Source: JBALVO01 sp036961445 (GTDB taxonomy: Bacteria > Pseudomonadota > Gammaproteobacteria > Pseudomonadales > Halieaceae). From it: a DNA stretch of 27,065 nucleotides. The position numbers were made by a program, and so were the translations under genes. This document shows, piece after piece, positions 1 to 8,408 of this stretch; positions within the stretch are counted from its first letter, which is position 1; the number at the start of each line of letters is the position of its first letter. The notes under the pieces were generated by a model. That model worked only from the letters and a program-made list of their open reading frames with translations. It did no database searches and had not been told where the DNA came from. The stretch lies in contig JBALVO010000049.1 in assembly GCA_036961445.1 (NCBI GenBank), positions 1-27,065 on the forward strand. Direction: 5' to 3'.

Positions 1-99
1 GAAGCAGGAGTGTACTACTCAGTGATCAGTTTTTTTCTGGTTGTAGTGGGCGCCAAGTTATTGTGGGAAGGCCTATCGGCTATGCACCTCTCAGCCTAG
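1..99 (+). CDS. C-terminal end of a membrane protein (partial; possibly TauE/SafE type)
   Basis: The plus strand is open from the left edge in frame 1 and stops at TAG 97-99, giving 32 residues. They contain one strongly hydrophobic segment (SFFLVVVGAKLLWEGL, residues about 10-25) followed by a short tail, which is how many small multi-pass permeases end. The pattern of a glycine, a leucine pair and a GL near the end resembles sulfite exporter TauE/SafE proteins, but one helix is too little to prove the family. The gene is convergent with the DUF1329 gene and separated from it by a possible hairpin terminator. Confidence 0.5.
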   Translation, partial: EAGVYYSVISFFLVVVGAKLLWEGLSAMHLSA

Positions 100-115
100 A
101 CAATAGCTACTGAAT

Positions 116-136
116 AAGGACCCCGGTAGGGCCCTT
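116..136. terminator. Possible bidirectional terminator hairpin between convergent genes
   Basis: AAGGACCC (116-123) can pair with GGGCCCTT (129-136) around the loop CGGTA, with one A-C mismatch in the stem. It lies between the stop of the left-edge gene and the stop of the minus-strand DUF1329 gene, where a shared terminator would be expected. There is only a short T run on either side, so strength is uncertain. Confidence 0.4.
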
Positions 137-151
137 TAACCGATATACAAT

Positions 152-1540
152 TTAACGCCTGCCTAACTTACGCACATTGGTGGGCGAGAAGTGGCTGGGA
201 CCTTTCTCCGGGTTAATGTCATATAGCATCGGCTTACTGTCGTTGATCAGGCGCTCAGCAATATAGGCGCCGGCGCGCAGGTCGTGATACATCTGTACCC
301 TGCGCACGTAGGCCTCGCCATTGTAATCATAGATATTGTTAAACAAGACAACCTTCCACAGTTCTCCGCGTCCGTCGTAGTTTTCGTTAATCGCAGTGAG
401 CCCGGTATCTTCGTCAATATACAAACGACGCTTACCATAGATATGGCGCTGCCCCTCCCGGAGGGTCCCCTCGACGACCCACACTCGTTTGAGTTCATAA
501 CGCATGTAGTCGGGGTTGGCATGGAATTTGGTAAGTAAATCTTTGTAGCTCAGCGTAGGGTCGTCAAACGTGTAATTGTGGTAAGGAATGAACATTTCCT
601 GACGGCCGACAAGCTGCCACTCGAAGCGTTCCATGGAACCGTTAAAGCCGCGTACTTCATCCACTGTTTTCAGGCCGCCCGGTCCATCGGGTGTGTCAAA
701 TCCCACAGTAGGCGCTCGTCGTACCCGTCTTGATCCGGGCAGGTAACGCCACACTTCTCTGGCGTTCTCCGAGTAATCATAGGGTTCAAATATAGAAGTA
801 ATCAGGCCCTTGTCGCGCGCCGGTTCCGTTACATAGGTCATGATATAACCGCCATACTTGCCAAGATTGGGGTATTCGAACTCAGCCGTCAGCGGGTTGT
901 TGCGGTTGGCGTAAGGCGATTCCTGAATAAACTTGGAGCGCCGCACAGATTGCGTACCGTTGGGAAATACAGCGATGTCGCTGTACTCCCCGTCGCGGGT
1001 AGCATAAGCACCAGTGGAGCGGGTCAGCCAAACGGCTTCCGGCCCTGTGCCCGGCACGGGGAAAGCTGCCCCCCCAATATATCCCTTGATGCCCTCGCCA
1101 TCGTTATACAGCTCACTGTGCACTGCGTTATACATGACTTTATCGTAGTAGGCCTGATAGTAGGCGAAATCGCGATGACCTGTATAGACCGGTATCCTGA
1201 AGGTCTCGCCATACGTTTTAAACATGGCGATTTGCCCGGGACTAAGACGGCTGCGGTATTGTTCCATATTCTGCGCGGTGATGACGAACAGGGGCTTCTC
1301 ATCGGGCCAGGGGCTGGGGTAGGGCGTGCCGGGACCGTCCCACTGCAAGCCTTCGGGCCGTCCCACTGTGGCGCCAGTCCACTCAGGGAGCAGACCGTCA
1401 TCACTACCCGCCTTGATGCCGCCCATGGGGTTGAGGTCTTTACCCAGGCGAGCGACATCCTCCGACGACATTTTTGCCATGGTCACTGTGGACAAGATCG
1501 ACAGTACCAGCGCCAGGGCGGTGTTGTTTGCTATGCGCAT
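152..1540 (-). CDS. DUF1329 family outer-membrane lipid-handling protein
   Basis: 462-residue exported protein of the DUF1329 family. Members have a LolB/LppX-like fold and are nearly always encoded beside a DUF1302 barrel, so a role in carrying a hydrophobic ligand at the periplasm/outer membrane is inferred. Residues 1-22 form a signal peptide (MRIANN, hydrophobic core, cleavage after TMA). The mature N-terminus carries the family pattern DLNPMGGIKAG (35-45) followed by PEWTG; the C-terminal half is rich in aromatic beta strands. The start at 1540 is chosen because GAGAGGA lies 8 bases upstream and the signal peptide begins here; the frame stays open to 1603 but that would add 21 residues overlapping the upstream gene. 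It follows the DUF1302 gene by 25 bases, so the two are co-transcribed. Confidence 0.9.
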   Translation of the reverse strand: MRIANNTALALVLSILSTVTMAKMSSEDVARLGKDLNPMGGIKAGSDDGLLPEWTGATVGRPEGLQWDGPGTPYPSPWPDEKPLFVITAQNMEQYRSRLSPGQIAMFKTYGETFRIPVYTGHRDFAYYQAYYDKVMYNAVHSELYNDGEGIKGYIGGAAFPVPGTGPEAVWLTRSTGAYATRDGEYSDIAVFPNGTQSVRRSKFIQESPYANRNNPLTAEFEYPNLGKYGGYIMTYVTEPARDKGLITSIFEPYDYSENAREVWRYLPGSRRVRRAPTVGFDTPDGPGGLKTVDEVRGFNGSMERFEWQLVGRQEMFIPYHNYTFDDPTLSYKDLLTKFHANPDYMRYELKRVWVVEGTLREGQRHIYGKRRLYIDEDTGLTAINENYDGRGELWKVVLFNNIYDYNGEAYVRRVQMYHDLRAGAYIAERLINDSKPMLYDINPEKGPSHFSPTNVRKLGRR

Positions 1541-1565
1541 GATCAATAATCCTCTCATTGAAAAT

Positions 1566-3164
1566 TCAGAAGCTATAGGAAAGGCTGAGCGATACATTGT
1601 CACGGTCGGTAATCAGGTAATTGTCGCCGCCATCAAAGAAATTAGTATAGCCAAGCTGTGTGGTGAAGTTATTCAGGTAGATGCCAACCAGGGTAATATT
1701 GAACGCGGTGGCGTCTTCCACCATTTCGCTTTCCAGGACGTTGCCGTCCAAACCGCGCTGCAAAAAAATGGGCACTTTCAGGTCAAGCCCGGACAATACG
1801 TTCAGGTAGGCCAGTTCCAGTCGCAGGTAGGCTGCAGCGGCATGGTCGTCATAGCGCAGCTCCGCGCTATCGTGTGAATCTATGCTGACGCCTGCCAGTT
1901 CGAAGGTCAGGCTGGCATCATCCCACAGCATGGTTGGTTCCAGTACATAGGAGCCACCGAGTTGTCCCGAAATCAGATCTCCTTTTACCGCGTCGCCGTT
2001 TTTCAGAACAACGGGCACATCAGCTTTATAGGAAATTTCGCCCTGGACATTGGTGATTCCCCATACCGTGGTAAAGCTCGCGGCGTAACCCTGGATGTCC
2101 TCGAAGTACTTGATAGTGTAGCCAACAGGAAAGTCTACCTGGTAGGCTGGAGCCTTGTTATGGGCATTAACGTAGTAAAAACCAAAATCAGTGCCCCCCT
2201 CGGTTAACCAGTGCACGGCGGCACCCCACTGGCCGTCGTCAGACGCTTTTTCCTCGTCCAGCTTGCGCACGCCAATGGGCGGGGCACCACCGATGCTGAC
2301 CAGAAAATTCTCAGCACCTGGCCCGAGGAAATCTCTGTCGCTGAAAAAACTGCCCACCCCGTTGAGTTCCGTCTTACGCCACTCGTATTGGTAATACGCC
2401 TCAAAGGTAATATTGGGTACGAGGTCAACTTGGGCATAAATTGCGCCGGTGGGTAACAGTATCTCCTTTACCTCCACTCCCGGAGTATTGCGAGCAATCA
2501 GATCGGCCCGGTTTTGCAGACCATTAATGCCAGGGGAAAAAGTCGCCTCCCCCCAGTTAATAACCTGGCTCCCCAGCCTGATATCGAACAGGCGTTCACC
2601 GGGAAGTTGACCGCTGGCGAACAGGAAGTAATCCAGCATTTCCAGCCGATCTTTGTGTGCGTCTACTGTACCGTCGGGAAACTCCTGGAACCCGGCATCG
2701 CCACCGAAAAGTTCTCCGGAGTTATAGGTGAGGAAGTCTTCCTCGCTTTGGTCGGTGTCGGAGTCGTAGACGTCGTCATAGTAGCCCCGGCCACGGAGAA
2801 AAAAGCCGTAGTTGCGCCATGCCATGTTTATCTCCGATACAAAAGAAACCTTGTTCTGTACCAGGCTGCGGCTAAAATTATTGCTGCCGTCGTTACCACT
2901 GATCAATAGGGAATATCTTTCGCTATCAGCGATAAGATCACCGGTATCTTTGTACTCGAACATGTCATCATCCTGCTTTGCCACGCGCCACTGCGCGGAG
3001 TAAGATAAATTTGTATCCCAATCGAGCTCCCATTCGCCGCCATCTCCGAATTCGAATGACAGTGCCTGAGCGGCATTGGCTGTTACTATCAGGCTTGCTG
3101 TGGCCACGGCTTTGGTTAGCAATTTGTACTGTGATTGTATTAGTCGATTCATCTTTTTTTCCAT
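1566..3164 (-). CDS. DUF1302 family outer-membrane beta-barrel protein
   Basis: 532-residue predicted outer-membrane barrel. A signal peptide spans residues 1-34 (basic start, hydrophobic TASLIV core, cleavage after AAQA). The mature protein opens with LSFEFGDGGEWELDWDTNLSYSA-like strand patterns typical of DUF1302, contains many alternating aromatic strands, an INWGEATFSPGIN motif near residues 200-215, and ends in SLSYSF with a C-terminal Phe, the usual signal for barrel assembly by BAM. Its function is unknown at family level; paired with DUF1329 and an RND exporter it may be the outer-membrane port for a hydrophobic compound. Two starts are possible, ATG at 3164 or ATG at 3152 (MNRL), the second with a GGA 8-10 bases upstream; both keep the signal peptide. 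It lies 43 bases downstream of the RND gene. Confidence 0.9.
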   Translation of the reverse strand: MEKKMNRLIQSQYKLLTKAVATASLIVTANAAQALSFEFGDGGEWELDWDTNLSYSAQWRVAKQDDDMFEYKDTGDLIADSERYSLLISGNDGSNNFSRSLVQNKVSFVSEINMAWRNYGFFLRGRGYYDDVYDSDTDQSEEDFLTYNSGELFGGDAGFQEFPDGTVDAHKDRLEMLDYFLFASGQLPGERLFDIRLGSQVINWGEATFSPGINGLQNRADLIARNTPGVEVKEILLPTGAIYAQVDLVPNITFEAYYQYEWRKTELNGVGSFFSDRDFLGPGAENFLVSIGGAPPIGVRKLDEEKASDDGQWGAAVHWLTEGGTDFGFYYVNAHNKAPAYQVDFPVGYTIKYFEDIQGYAASFTTVWGITNVQGEISYKADVPVVLKNGDAVKGDLISGQLGGSYVLEPTMLWDDASLTFELAGVSIDSHDSAELRYDDHAAAAYLRLELAYLNVLSGLDLKVPIFLQRGLDGNVLESEMVEDATAFNITLVGIYLNNFTTQLGYTNFFDGGDNYLITDRDNVSLSLSYSF

Positions 3165-3207
3165 CCAGTCTCAGCGGTTGAAAATATGGATTTTTGCTGC
3201 CAACACT

Positions 3208-5652
3208 TTATGCGCTGGCCAGCCTGGCTTTACGTAGTCTTTCCTGTGCCACCAATTTCTCGGGTTTTATCAGATAGTGAGCCAGCGCTGGTAACAACCA
3301 TAGAGCGCCCACCATGTTCAGTGAGAACATGAAGGTGAGCAGCATGCCCATGTCCGCCTGGAATTTAATCGGCGACCAGATCCAGGTGGCCACGCCGACT
3401 GCCAGCATGGCGCCAGTAAGGCTCACCGCCTCACCTGTTGTGGTCAGAGTTTGGTAATAAGCGTCTTGAATGCTCAAGCCGCGGCGCAGGAAGTAGGCGA
3501 GCTTGCTATAAATATAAATGCCATAGTCCACTCCAACGCCGACACCTAATGCGATCACGGGCAAAGTGGCGACTTTCACGCCAATCTCCAGGTAGGCCAT
3601 AAGTGCCTGGCATAGAAACGATGTTAGCGCCAGCGGCACCACAATGCATAGCACTGCTTGCCAGGAGGCGAAACTGATAAACACCAGTACGCTGACCACG
3701 CCGTAGATCAACAACATCATGCGAGTCTGTGCCCGGGCGATTTCCTGGTTGGTGGCGGCTTCGATACCGGCATTACCGGCCGCGAGAACGAAATGGATAT
3801 TCTCCTGGTCGTTTTCGGTAGCGAATTGTTGCGCAGCGTCGACCACCGATTGCAGGGTTTCCGCTTTGTGGTCGCTCAGAAACAGTGCTACTGGTAGCAG
3901 GCTGCAGGTGTTGTTCATTAACGCAGCGGGCATCTGGTTAAAGGTGCTACCCAGTAGTCGCTGGTTGCGGCTGATGGTGGCCCACTTGAGATTGCCCTCG
4001 TTATAGCCAGCTGCTACAAGTTTTGAAATGTGGGTGGCGGCGATCGCTGAATCTACGCCTGGCAGGTTTTCCATATGCCAGGTGAAGCGATCCACTGCAT
4101 CCAGGTTATTATAGTCCGTGCATTCCTGCGGCGCGGTTTCGACCATGATGACCATGATGTCAGAGCTGGTAGCGTAGTTATCAGTAATAAACTGATTGTC
4201 CAGGTTATAGCGTGAGTCCGGTCGCAGTTCGGGGGCGCCCGGGTCCAGGTCGCCAATTTGCAGGTTTTTACCTCCGTAAATACCCACAGCAAATCCGATA
4301 GTAGCGATGATGACCGACACCGCAGCGACTTTGCCGTTAGCGAAATTGGACAACACTCGCCAGGAGTAAGTCCGTGATTTGCCTTCGCGACGACTGCGCA
4401 ATTGTTTGGCGGCTTTTTCACTAATGCCAAAATACGACATAAGAACCGGTAGCAGTACCAAGTTGGTCAATACGATGACGGCAACTCCGACACTGGCGGC
4501 AATGCCCAGATCCTTGATGACCTGTATCGGGATTAGCACCATGGTAATAAAGCCGATGGCATCGGAAATAAGGGCCGTCATGCCGGGAACATACAGTGAC
4601 CTGAATGCGTGCTTGGCTGCGCTCAACTTGTCTTGTCCGGCCGCACTATGTGCGAGTATCGAATTTATGATTTGCACGCCGTGGCTAACACCAATGGCGA
4701 ACACCAGGAAGGGTATCAGGATAGAGTAGGCGTTGAGGCCATAGCCAAATGTGGTGAGTAGACCTAACTGCCAGATCACGGCGATAAGTGAACACAGCAA
4801 TGGCATCAGCGTACCGCTCAAGCTGCGGGTATACAGAAAAAGAAGCACTGAGGTGATAATCAGGGTGATGATGGCGAACACGAAAATCGCCTGAATACCA
4901 TCGAGCAAGTCACCGATTATTTTAGCAAAGCCGATGATGTGCACTTTGACCGTGGGGTTACCATCATCGTCTATAGACAGGTTTTCGTATTTTGCCCTGA
5001 CATTTTTTTCCAGTGACTCGGACAGTTGCCAGTAATTGAGAGGCTCACCTGTCGTAGGGTCGCGATCTATCAGCGGTGCCTGTACGATGCTGGAATTGTA
5101 GTTGTCGGCAACCAGTCTGCCGACTTCACCGGAACGCAGGATATTCTGACGCAGCTGCGCCATTGCTCGGTCTGAGCCGTCGTAGTCAGAATCGATAACT
5201 TTGTCACCTTCAAAGCCCAACTCAGTGACTTCGATCCAGCGAACATTTGGTGTCCACAACGAGCGCATTCTGTTGCGGTCTACTCCTGGCAGGTAAAAAA
5301 CTTCGTCATTGATTTTCTGCAATAAGTCCAGATACTGCGCATCGAAGATGTCTCCTGAAACATGTTCTACCGCGACCTGTATGGTTGAGCCTCCCGCGCC
5401 GAGATCGGCTCTATGCTTCATAAAGGATTTTATGAATGGATGCTCCATAGGGATCATTTTTTCAAAGCTGGCATCGGGGCGCAGGCCGGCCGTCTGGTAG
5501 GCGAAAAAAACGGTGGCAAGCAGGAATATAACTAATAGCAACGGACGGTTAGCAAAGATTGTGCGCTCCAGAAAGCGCTCTTCTTCTCCAGGGTGAAAGG
5601 TATGCAGGTGCTCTGCCTGGTCGCCTGGTTGGTTTTTCACCTTAGTGTCCAT
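3208..5652 (-). CDS. RND superfamily (MMPL-type) exporter
   Basis: 814-residue inner-membrane transporter with the duplicated RND layout: TM1 at about 36-56, a large periplasmic domain to about 235, five TM helices, a second TM-periplasmic-TM unit from about 430, and a second periplasmic domain about 460-600 followed by the last five helices. The family (COG1033-like, relatives of MmpL and HpnN) moves lipids or hydrophobic molecules using the proton gradient. The tenth-helix region has the expected GVGVDYGIYIYSK (about 707-719), while the equivalent spot in the first half reads GVSHGVQ (about 317-323), lacking the Asp. Start: ATG at 5652 overlaps the upstream YCF48 gene by 11 bases, indicating coupling; an in-frame TTG at 5688 is less likely and neither has a strong ribosome site. 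Confidence 0.92.
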   Translation of the reverse strand: MDTKVKNQPGDQAEHLHTFHPGEEERFLERTIFANRPLLLVIFLLATVFFAYQTAGLRPDASFEKMIPMEHPFIKSFMKHRADLGAGGSTIQVAVEHVSGDIFDAQYLDLLQKINDEVFYLPGVDRNRMRSLWTPNVRWIEVTELGFEGDKVIDSDYDGSDRAMAQLRQNILRSGEVGRLVADNYNSSIVQAPLIDRDPTTGEPLNYWQLSESLEKNVRAKYENLSIDDDGNPTVKVHIIGFAKIIGDLLDGIQAIFVFAIITLIITSVLLFLYTRSLSGTLMPLLCSLIAVIWQLGLLTTFGYGLNAYSILIPFLVFAIGVSHGVQIINSILAHSAAGQDKLSAAKHAFRSLYVPGMTALISDAIGFITMVLIPIQVIKDLGIAASVGVAVIVLTNLVLLPVLMSYFGISEKAAKQLRSRREGKSRTYSWRVLSNFANGKVAAVSVIIATIGFAVGIYGGKNLQIGDLDPGAPELRPDSRYNLDNQFITDNYATSSDIMVIMVETAPQECTDYNNLDAVDRFTWHMENLPGVDSAIAATHISKLVAAGYNEGNLKWATISRNQRLLGSTFNQMPAALMNNTCSLLPVALFLSDHKAETLQSVVDAAQQFATENDQENIHFVLAAGNAGIEAATNQEIARAQTRMMLLIYGVVSVLVFISFASWQAVLCIVVPLALTSFLCQALMAYLEIGVKVATLPVIALGVGVGVDYGIYIYSKLAYFLRRGLSIQDAYYQTLTTTGEAVSLTGAMLAVGVATWIWSPIKFQADMGMLLTFMFSLNMVGALWLLPALAHYLIKPEKLVAQERLRKARLASA

Positions 5653-6808
5653 AGGCGCGAACCCGGGTGCCACCCTGGCCGATGACAATTAGCCGGCCAT
5701 TGCTAACCATGGCTGAACTCAGACCAAGGCGATCCGGTACTACGCTGCTTTGGAACGATGCACCACCGTCCTTGCTAAGCATAAGCGTACCGGCGCCGCC
5801 AGCTAGAGCAATATCGCCGTTGGCCGCAACCGTGCCGCCTGCGAGTGTGATGTGAGTATTATTGGCAATGGGCTCCCAGGTATCCCCGAAATTTGTTGAG
5901 CGAAACAGATTGCCACGCAAACCAAATACCAGCAGCGTCTGTTGTTTTTCGCTGAAGATCGCGCCGAACCAGCTACCTTCGTAAACCGAATCAATGGACC
6001 CCCAGCTTTGCCCATTGTCCATGGAGCGATACATGACCCCGCCTTCCCCGGCGATGAAGACACGGCCCGCGCCATCTCCAGTAATGGTGTTGAGGTGAAA
6101 TTCATCGGGGTTGTCCAGCAGGTCTTGCCGAGCGGCCCAGTGGTTGCCGCCATCTGTGGTGACAACGACTGCGCCGAAGGCGCCCACCGCCCAACCCCGA
6201 TTGTGGTCCTGGAACCACACTGCCATTAAAGGAGAGGTGAAAACGTCTTCTTCCAGTGCGAGATCGGCGTCTTCCAGGTCCATTACCAACTCCTCAAGTT
6301 GCGTTTCCAGCTGCGGTAAGCCTTCTGCACCGGCGCTGGCAATGGCTAGTTTGAGATTGCCAATTTGTCGGTGGACTTGTTCGCGCTTCTCCAGGTTGGC
6401 CTGATGCTGGGCCGCGATACCATCGCGCTGGATACGCCAACTGACAGCTCCGTCATCACTGACCAGGATCAAGCCATCATGTCCCACTGCCCAGCCGCGT
6501 TGTTGGTCGATAAAAAATACGCCGGTTAACATCTGAGTGGTGGGTACTCTTGCCTGGAGCCAGCTGGAGCCATTGTCATCGGAGTACAGAATGTGGCCGC
6601 GCTCGCCAACAACAACAATGCGGTCGCCGGCGCCAGTGATGTCCAGCAATAAGGAACGTGAGGCCAGGGGCATTAACGGAGCGTATTGCGTCGCATTAGC
6701 ATCCAGGACCGCGGTCATGGTGACCGCGAGTGTCAGTAGCAAGCCGATTGCCATGCGCTGGGGAAGCAGCAAATCTTCGACTTCATTTTTCGTAGTTGCA
6801 ATTATCAC
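5642..6808 (-). CDS. YCF48/HCF136-like seven-bladed beta-propeller protein with coiled-coil insertion
   Basis: 388-residue exported protein of the photosystem-II-assembly-factor-like (YCF48, BNR) family; in non-photosynthetic bacteria these sit next to RND/DUF1302/DUF1329 genes and probably help assemble or regulate the exporter. Six or seven blades are visible, each with a pattern like G.ILYSDDNGSSW, GWAVG..G.I..S.D and GNLFRSTNFGDTW. Between blades two and three, at about residues 131-190, a heptad-rich charged helix (LEKREQVHRQI ... LETQLEELVMDLEDADLALEE) interrupts the propeller. Start: GTG at 6808 is the first available codon after an in-frame TAG. A signal peptide core follows at about 19-39 (MAIGLLLTLAVTM ... 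DANA); ATG at 6754 would drop the basic n-region, so a start upstream of it, perhaps the TTG at about 6772, is favoured. First gene of the four-gene unit. Confidence 0.87.
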   Translation of the reverse strand: MIIATTKNEVEDLLLPQRMAIGLLLTLAVTMTAVLDANATQYAPLMPLASRSLLLDITGAGDRIVVVGERGHILYSDDNGSSWLQARVPTTQMLTGVFFIDQQRGWAVGHDGLILVSDDGAVSWRIQRDGIAAQHQANLEKREQVHRQIGNLKLAIASAGAEGLPQLETQLEELVMDLEDADLALEEDVFTSPLMAVWFQDHNRGWAVGAFGAVVVTTDGGNHWAARQDLLDNPDEFHLNTITGDGAGRVFIAGEGGVMYRSMDNGQSWGSIDSVYEGSWFGAIFSEKQQTLLVFGLRGNLFRSTNFGDTWEPIANNTHITLAGGTVAANGDIALAGGAGTLMLSKDGGASFQSSVVPDRLGLSSAMVSNGRLIVIGQGGTRVRAYGH

Positions 6809-7016
6809 AATAGGCTATTTGAATTGAATGCAGGCAGGCTAGCCATGATACTGGTCAATATTTAGCGATGTGGTGGCTCTTTCATTGCGGGCATTGCTGC
6901 CCGTTCTGTAGATGGTATAAACCGCTGTACCCGGCTGCGCTTTGCCCGCCTGGCAAGTGAATCCGGGCTAAAAACTGCGCTAGTGTGCTATTCATCGGTA
7001 TAAAGGAGTTATCAAA
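6809..7016. other. Divergent intergenic region, envelope unit versus enoyl-CoA hydratase
   Basis: 208 bases separate the minus-strand YCF48-like gene from the plus-strand enoyl-CoA hydratase gene and must carry both promoters. I see no convincing -35/-10 pair, long inverted repeat or RNA structure. The only clear signal is the AAAGGAG ribosome site just before 7017. Confidence 0.5.
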
Positions 7017-7823
7017 ATGACTGCCATAGTGTTCGAGAAACGTGGCCAGCAGGCCTGGATTACGCTAAATCGACCGGAGGCCAACAATACCCTTAATGGC
7101 GACATGTTTGTGGAGTTGGCAGACGCCTGGCAGGAAGTGCGTGATGACGTTGGTATCCGGGTGGCGGTGCTAACGGCAGCGGGAGATGAAGACTTTTGCT
7201 GCGGCGGTGACCTGTCCAGGGTTATCCCGCTGTGGACCGGTGCGAAACAGCCACAGACCTCGGTGGAAGCGCGCTTGCTGGCGGATCCGATGATTCCCGA
7301 CAAGGTAATGTTGAAAAGCGAGCCTTTGTTCAAGCCGGTTATTGCCGCTATCAATGGGCGCGCCCTGGGGGGCGGCACCGAGTTGTTACAGGCTACTGAC
7401 ATCCGTATAGCCGCCGAGCATGCCATATTTTCGCTGCCAGAGCCTGGTTTAGGTATTGTTCCGGGCGCTGGCTCCATGGTTCGGTTGACCCGGCAGCTGC
7501 CCTGGGCACATGCCATGAAGATATTACTGGGCGGTGAACCCCTTGGCGCAGAGCAGGCTTTAGCGATGGGGCTGGTATCGGAGGTGGTGCCTCTACCTGA
7601 GTTACACTCGCGGGCAGAACATTATGCAACCAATATTTGTCGCCAGGCTCCTCTGGCTCTACAAGCCATCAAGCGCACCGCGCTGGCTACTCACACGCTG
7701 CCCTGGGCCGATGCGTTTGCCTACGAAATGGAACAGGCAGCGACCGTGATGAGGACCCAGGACGCCAGGGAGGGCCTGCGTGCTTTCAAAGAAAAACGCG
7801 CTGCTCAATTCACCGGTGAGTGA
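7017..7823 (+). CDS. Enoyl-CoA hydratase/isomerase (crotonase) family protein
   Basis: 268-residue crotonase-fold enzyme, the usual length for a single-domain cytoplasmic enoyl-CoA hydratase. The oxyanion-hole region reads DEDFCCGGDL (typical FCAGGDL) at about 58-67, the second oxyanion loop is GRALGGGTEL, and both acidic residues of classical hydratases are in place: Glu122 in GGGTEL and Glu142 in LPEPGLGIVPGAG. This supports hydration of 2-enoyl-CoA or a related reaction in beta-oxidation; crotonases vary widely, so the substrate cannot be read from sequence. The start is secure: AAGGAG lies 7 bases upstream of ATG. The next gene follows after 85 bases. Confidence 0.93.
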   Translation: MTAIVFEKRGQQAWITLNRPEANNTLNGDMFVELADAWQEVRDDVGIRVAVLTAAGDEDFCCGGDLSRVIPLWTGAKQPQTSVEARLLADPMIPDKVMLKSEPLFKPVIAAINGRALGGGTELLQATDIRIAAEHAIFSLPEPGLGIVPGAGSMVRLTRQLPWAHAMKILLGGEPLGAEQALAMGLVSEVVPLPELHSRAEHYATNICRQAPLALQAIKRTALATHTLPWADAFAYEMEQAATVMRTQDAREGLRAFKEKRAAQFTGE

Positions 7824-7908
7824 GTCGGGGCGGCAACAGGGCCATTACTGTGGCGCAATGGCAGTAGACCAAGCTCTGGTATAACCTTGCTCCAACGGAG
7901 AATGACTT

Positions 7909-8313
7909 ATGAAAATCGTAAAACTCGCTGAATTTATCGCTGTTTCACCACAAATTGCACCGCATAACATGGCGGAAATTGCCGCTGCGGGCTACCTGGT
8001 GGTGATCAATAATCGACCGGATGGTGAAGCCCCCGATCAGCCTGGTAGCGCTGATTTGGCGGCCGCTGCGCAGGCCGCGGGCCTGGAGTATCACTACATG
8101 CCGGTCACCCCGGGAAATTTCCCCGGCCCGGATTTCGCTCGAATGTGTGCACTGCTGGACGATACCAGGCGCCCGATACTGGCCTTTTGTCGCACTGGCA
8201 CGCGATGTGCCAATCTATGGGTAGCCAGCCAGGATCCGGAATCCCGCGAGCAGGCCCAGGTGCAGGCGCGACAGTCAGGCTATGACCTGACTATGTCCAG
8301 CGCTAAGGCCTGA
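7909..8313 (+). CDS. DUF442/TIGR01244 family phosphatase-like (Blh-type) protein
   Basis: 134-residue cytoplasmic protein of the beta-lactamase-hydrolase-like/TIGR01244 family, which has a dual-specificity phosphatase fold and is sometimes annotated as a sulfur transferase. The family opening is recognisable (FIAVSPQIAPHNMAEIAAAGY, about 9-29, then VVINNRPDGEAPDQP), and the catalytic loop AFCRTGTRCANLW places the nucleophile Cys94 and the phosphate-binding Arg99. Members occur near sulfide-oxidising or metal-stress genes, but nothing here points to that. GGAGA sits about 8 bases before the ATG. It may be co-transcribed with the enoyl-CoA hydratase, though an own promoter in the 85-base gap is possible. 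Confidence 0.88.
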   Translation: MKIVKLAEFIAVSPQIAPHNMAEIAAAGYLVVINNRPDGEAPDQPGSADLAAAAQAAGLEYHYMPVTPGNFPGPDFARMCALLDDTRRPILAFCRTGTRCANLWVASQDPESREQAQVQARQSGYDLTMSSAKA

Positions 8314-8330
8314 ATAAGAGTGACTCTTTA

Positions 8331-8380
8331 TTATTTGAAGTTCAGGTCGACGAATATTCGGTCAAAGTCGTCCTGGTCCC
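8331..8380 (-). other. Short minus-strand open stretch resembling the end of an outer-membrane protein
   Basis: Read on the minus strand, this stretch gives GDQDDFDRIFVDLNFK then a double TAA. The aromatic beta-strand-like ending resembles a barrel protein terminus. Two TAA codons sit two codons upstream, so no complete gene is present. It could be a gene remnant or chance. Confidence 0.15.
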
Positions 8381-8408
8381 CCTCTTATTATTGTCCGACT
8401 AGAGGGGG
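8378..8408. repeat. Inverted repeat CCCCCTCT/AGAGGGGG
   Basis: A perfect 8-base inverted repeat (8378-8385 and 8401-8408) encloses a 15-base loop. It overlaps the last codons and stop of the small minus-strand reading frame at 8399 and lies 64 bases past the DUF442 gene. No T run follows on either strand, so a transcript-end role is possible but unproven. Confidence 0.4.

Noticed and set aside
950..1877. Long plus-strand open frames opposite the DUF1329 and DUF1302 genes
   Set aside because: They mirror well-supported minus-strand genes, lack recognisable domains and ribosome sites, and span both genes' signal-peptide regions.
8315..8336. AATAAGA/TCTTTATT hairpin after the DUF442 gene as a terminator
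   Set aside because: The stem is short, A+T-rich and imperfect, with no following T run.
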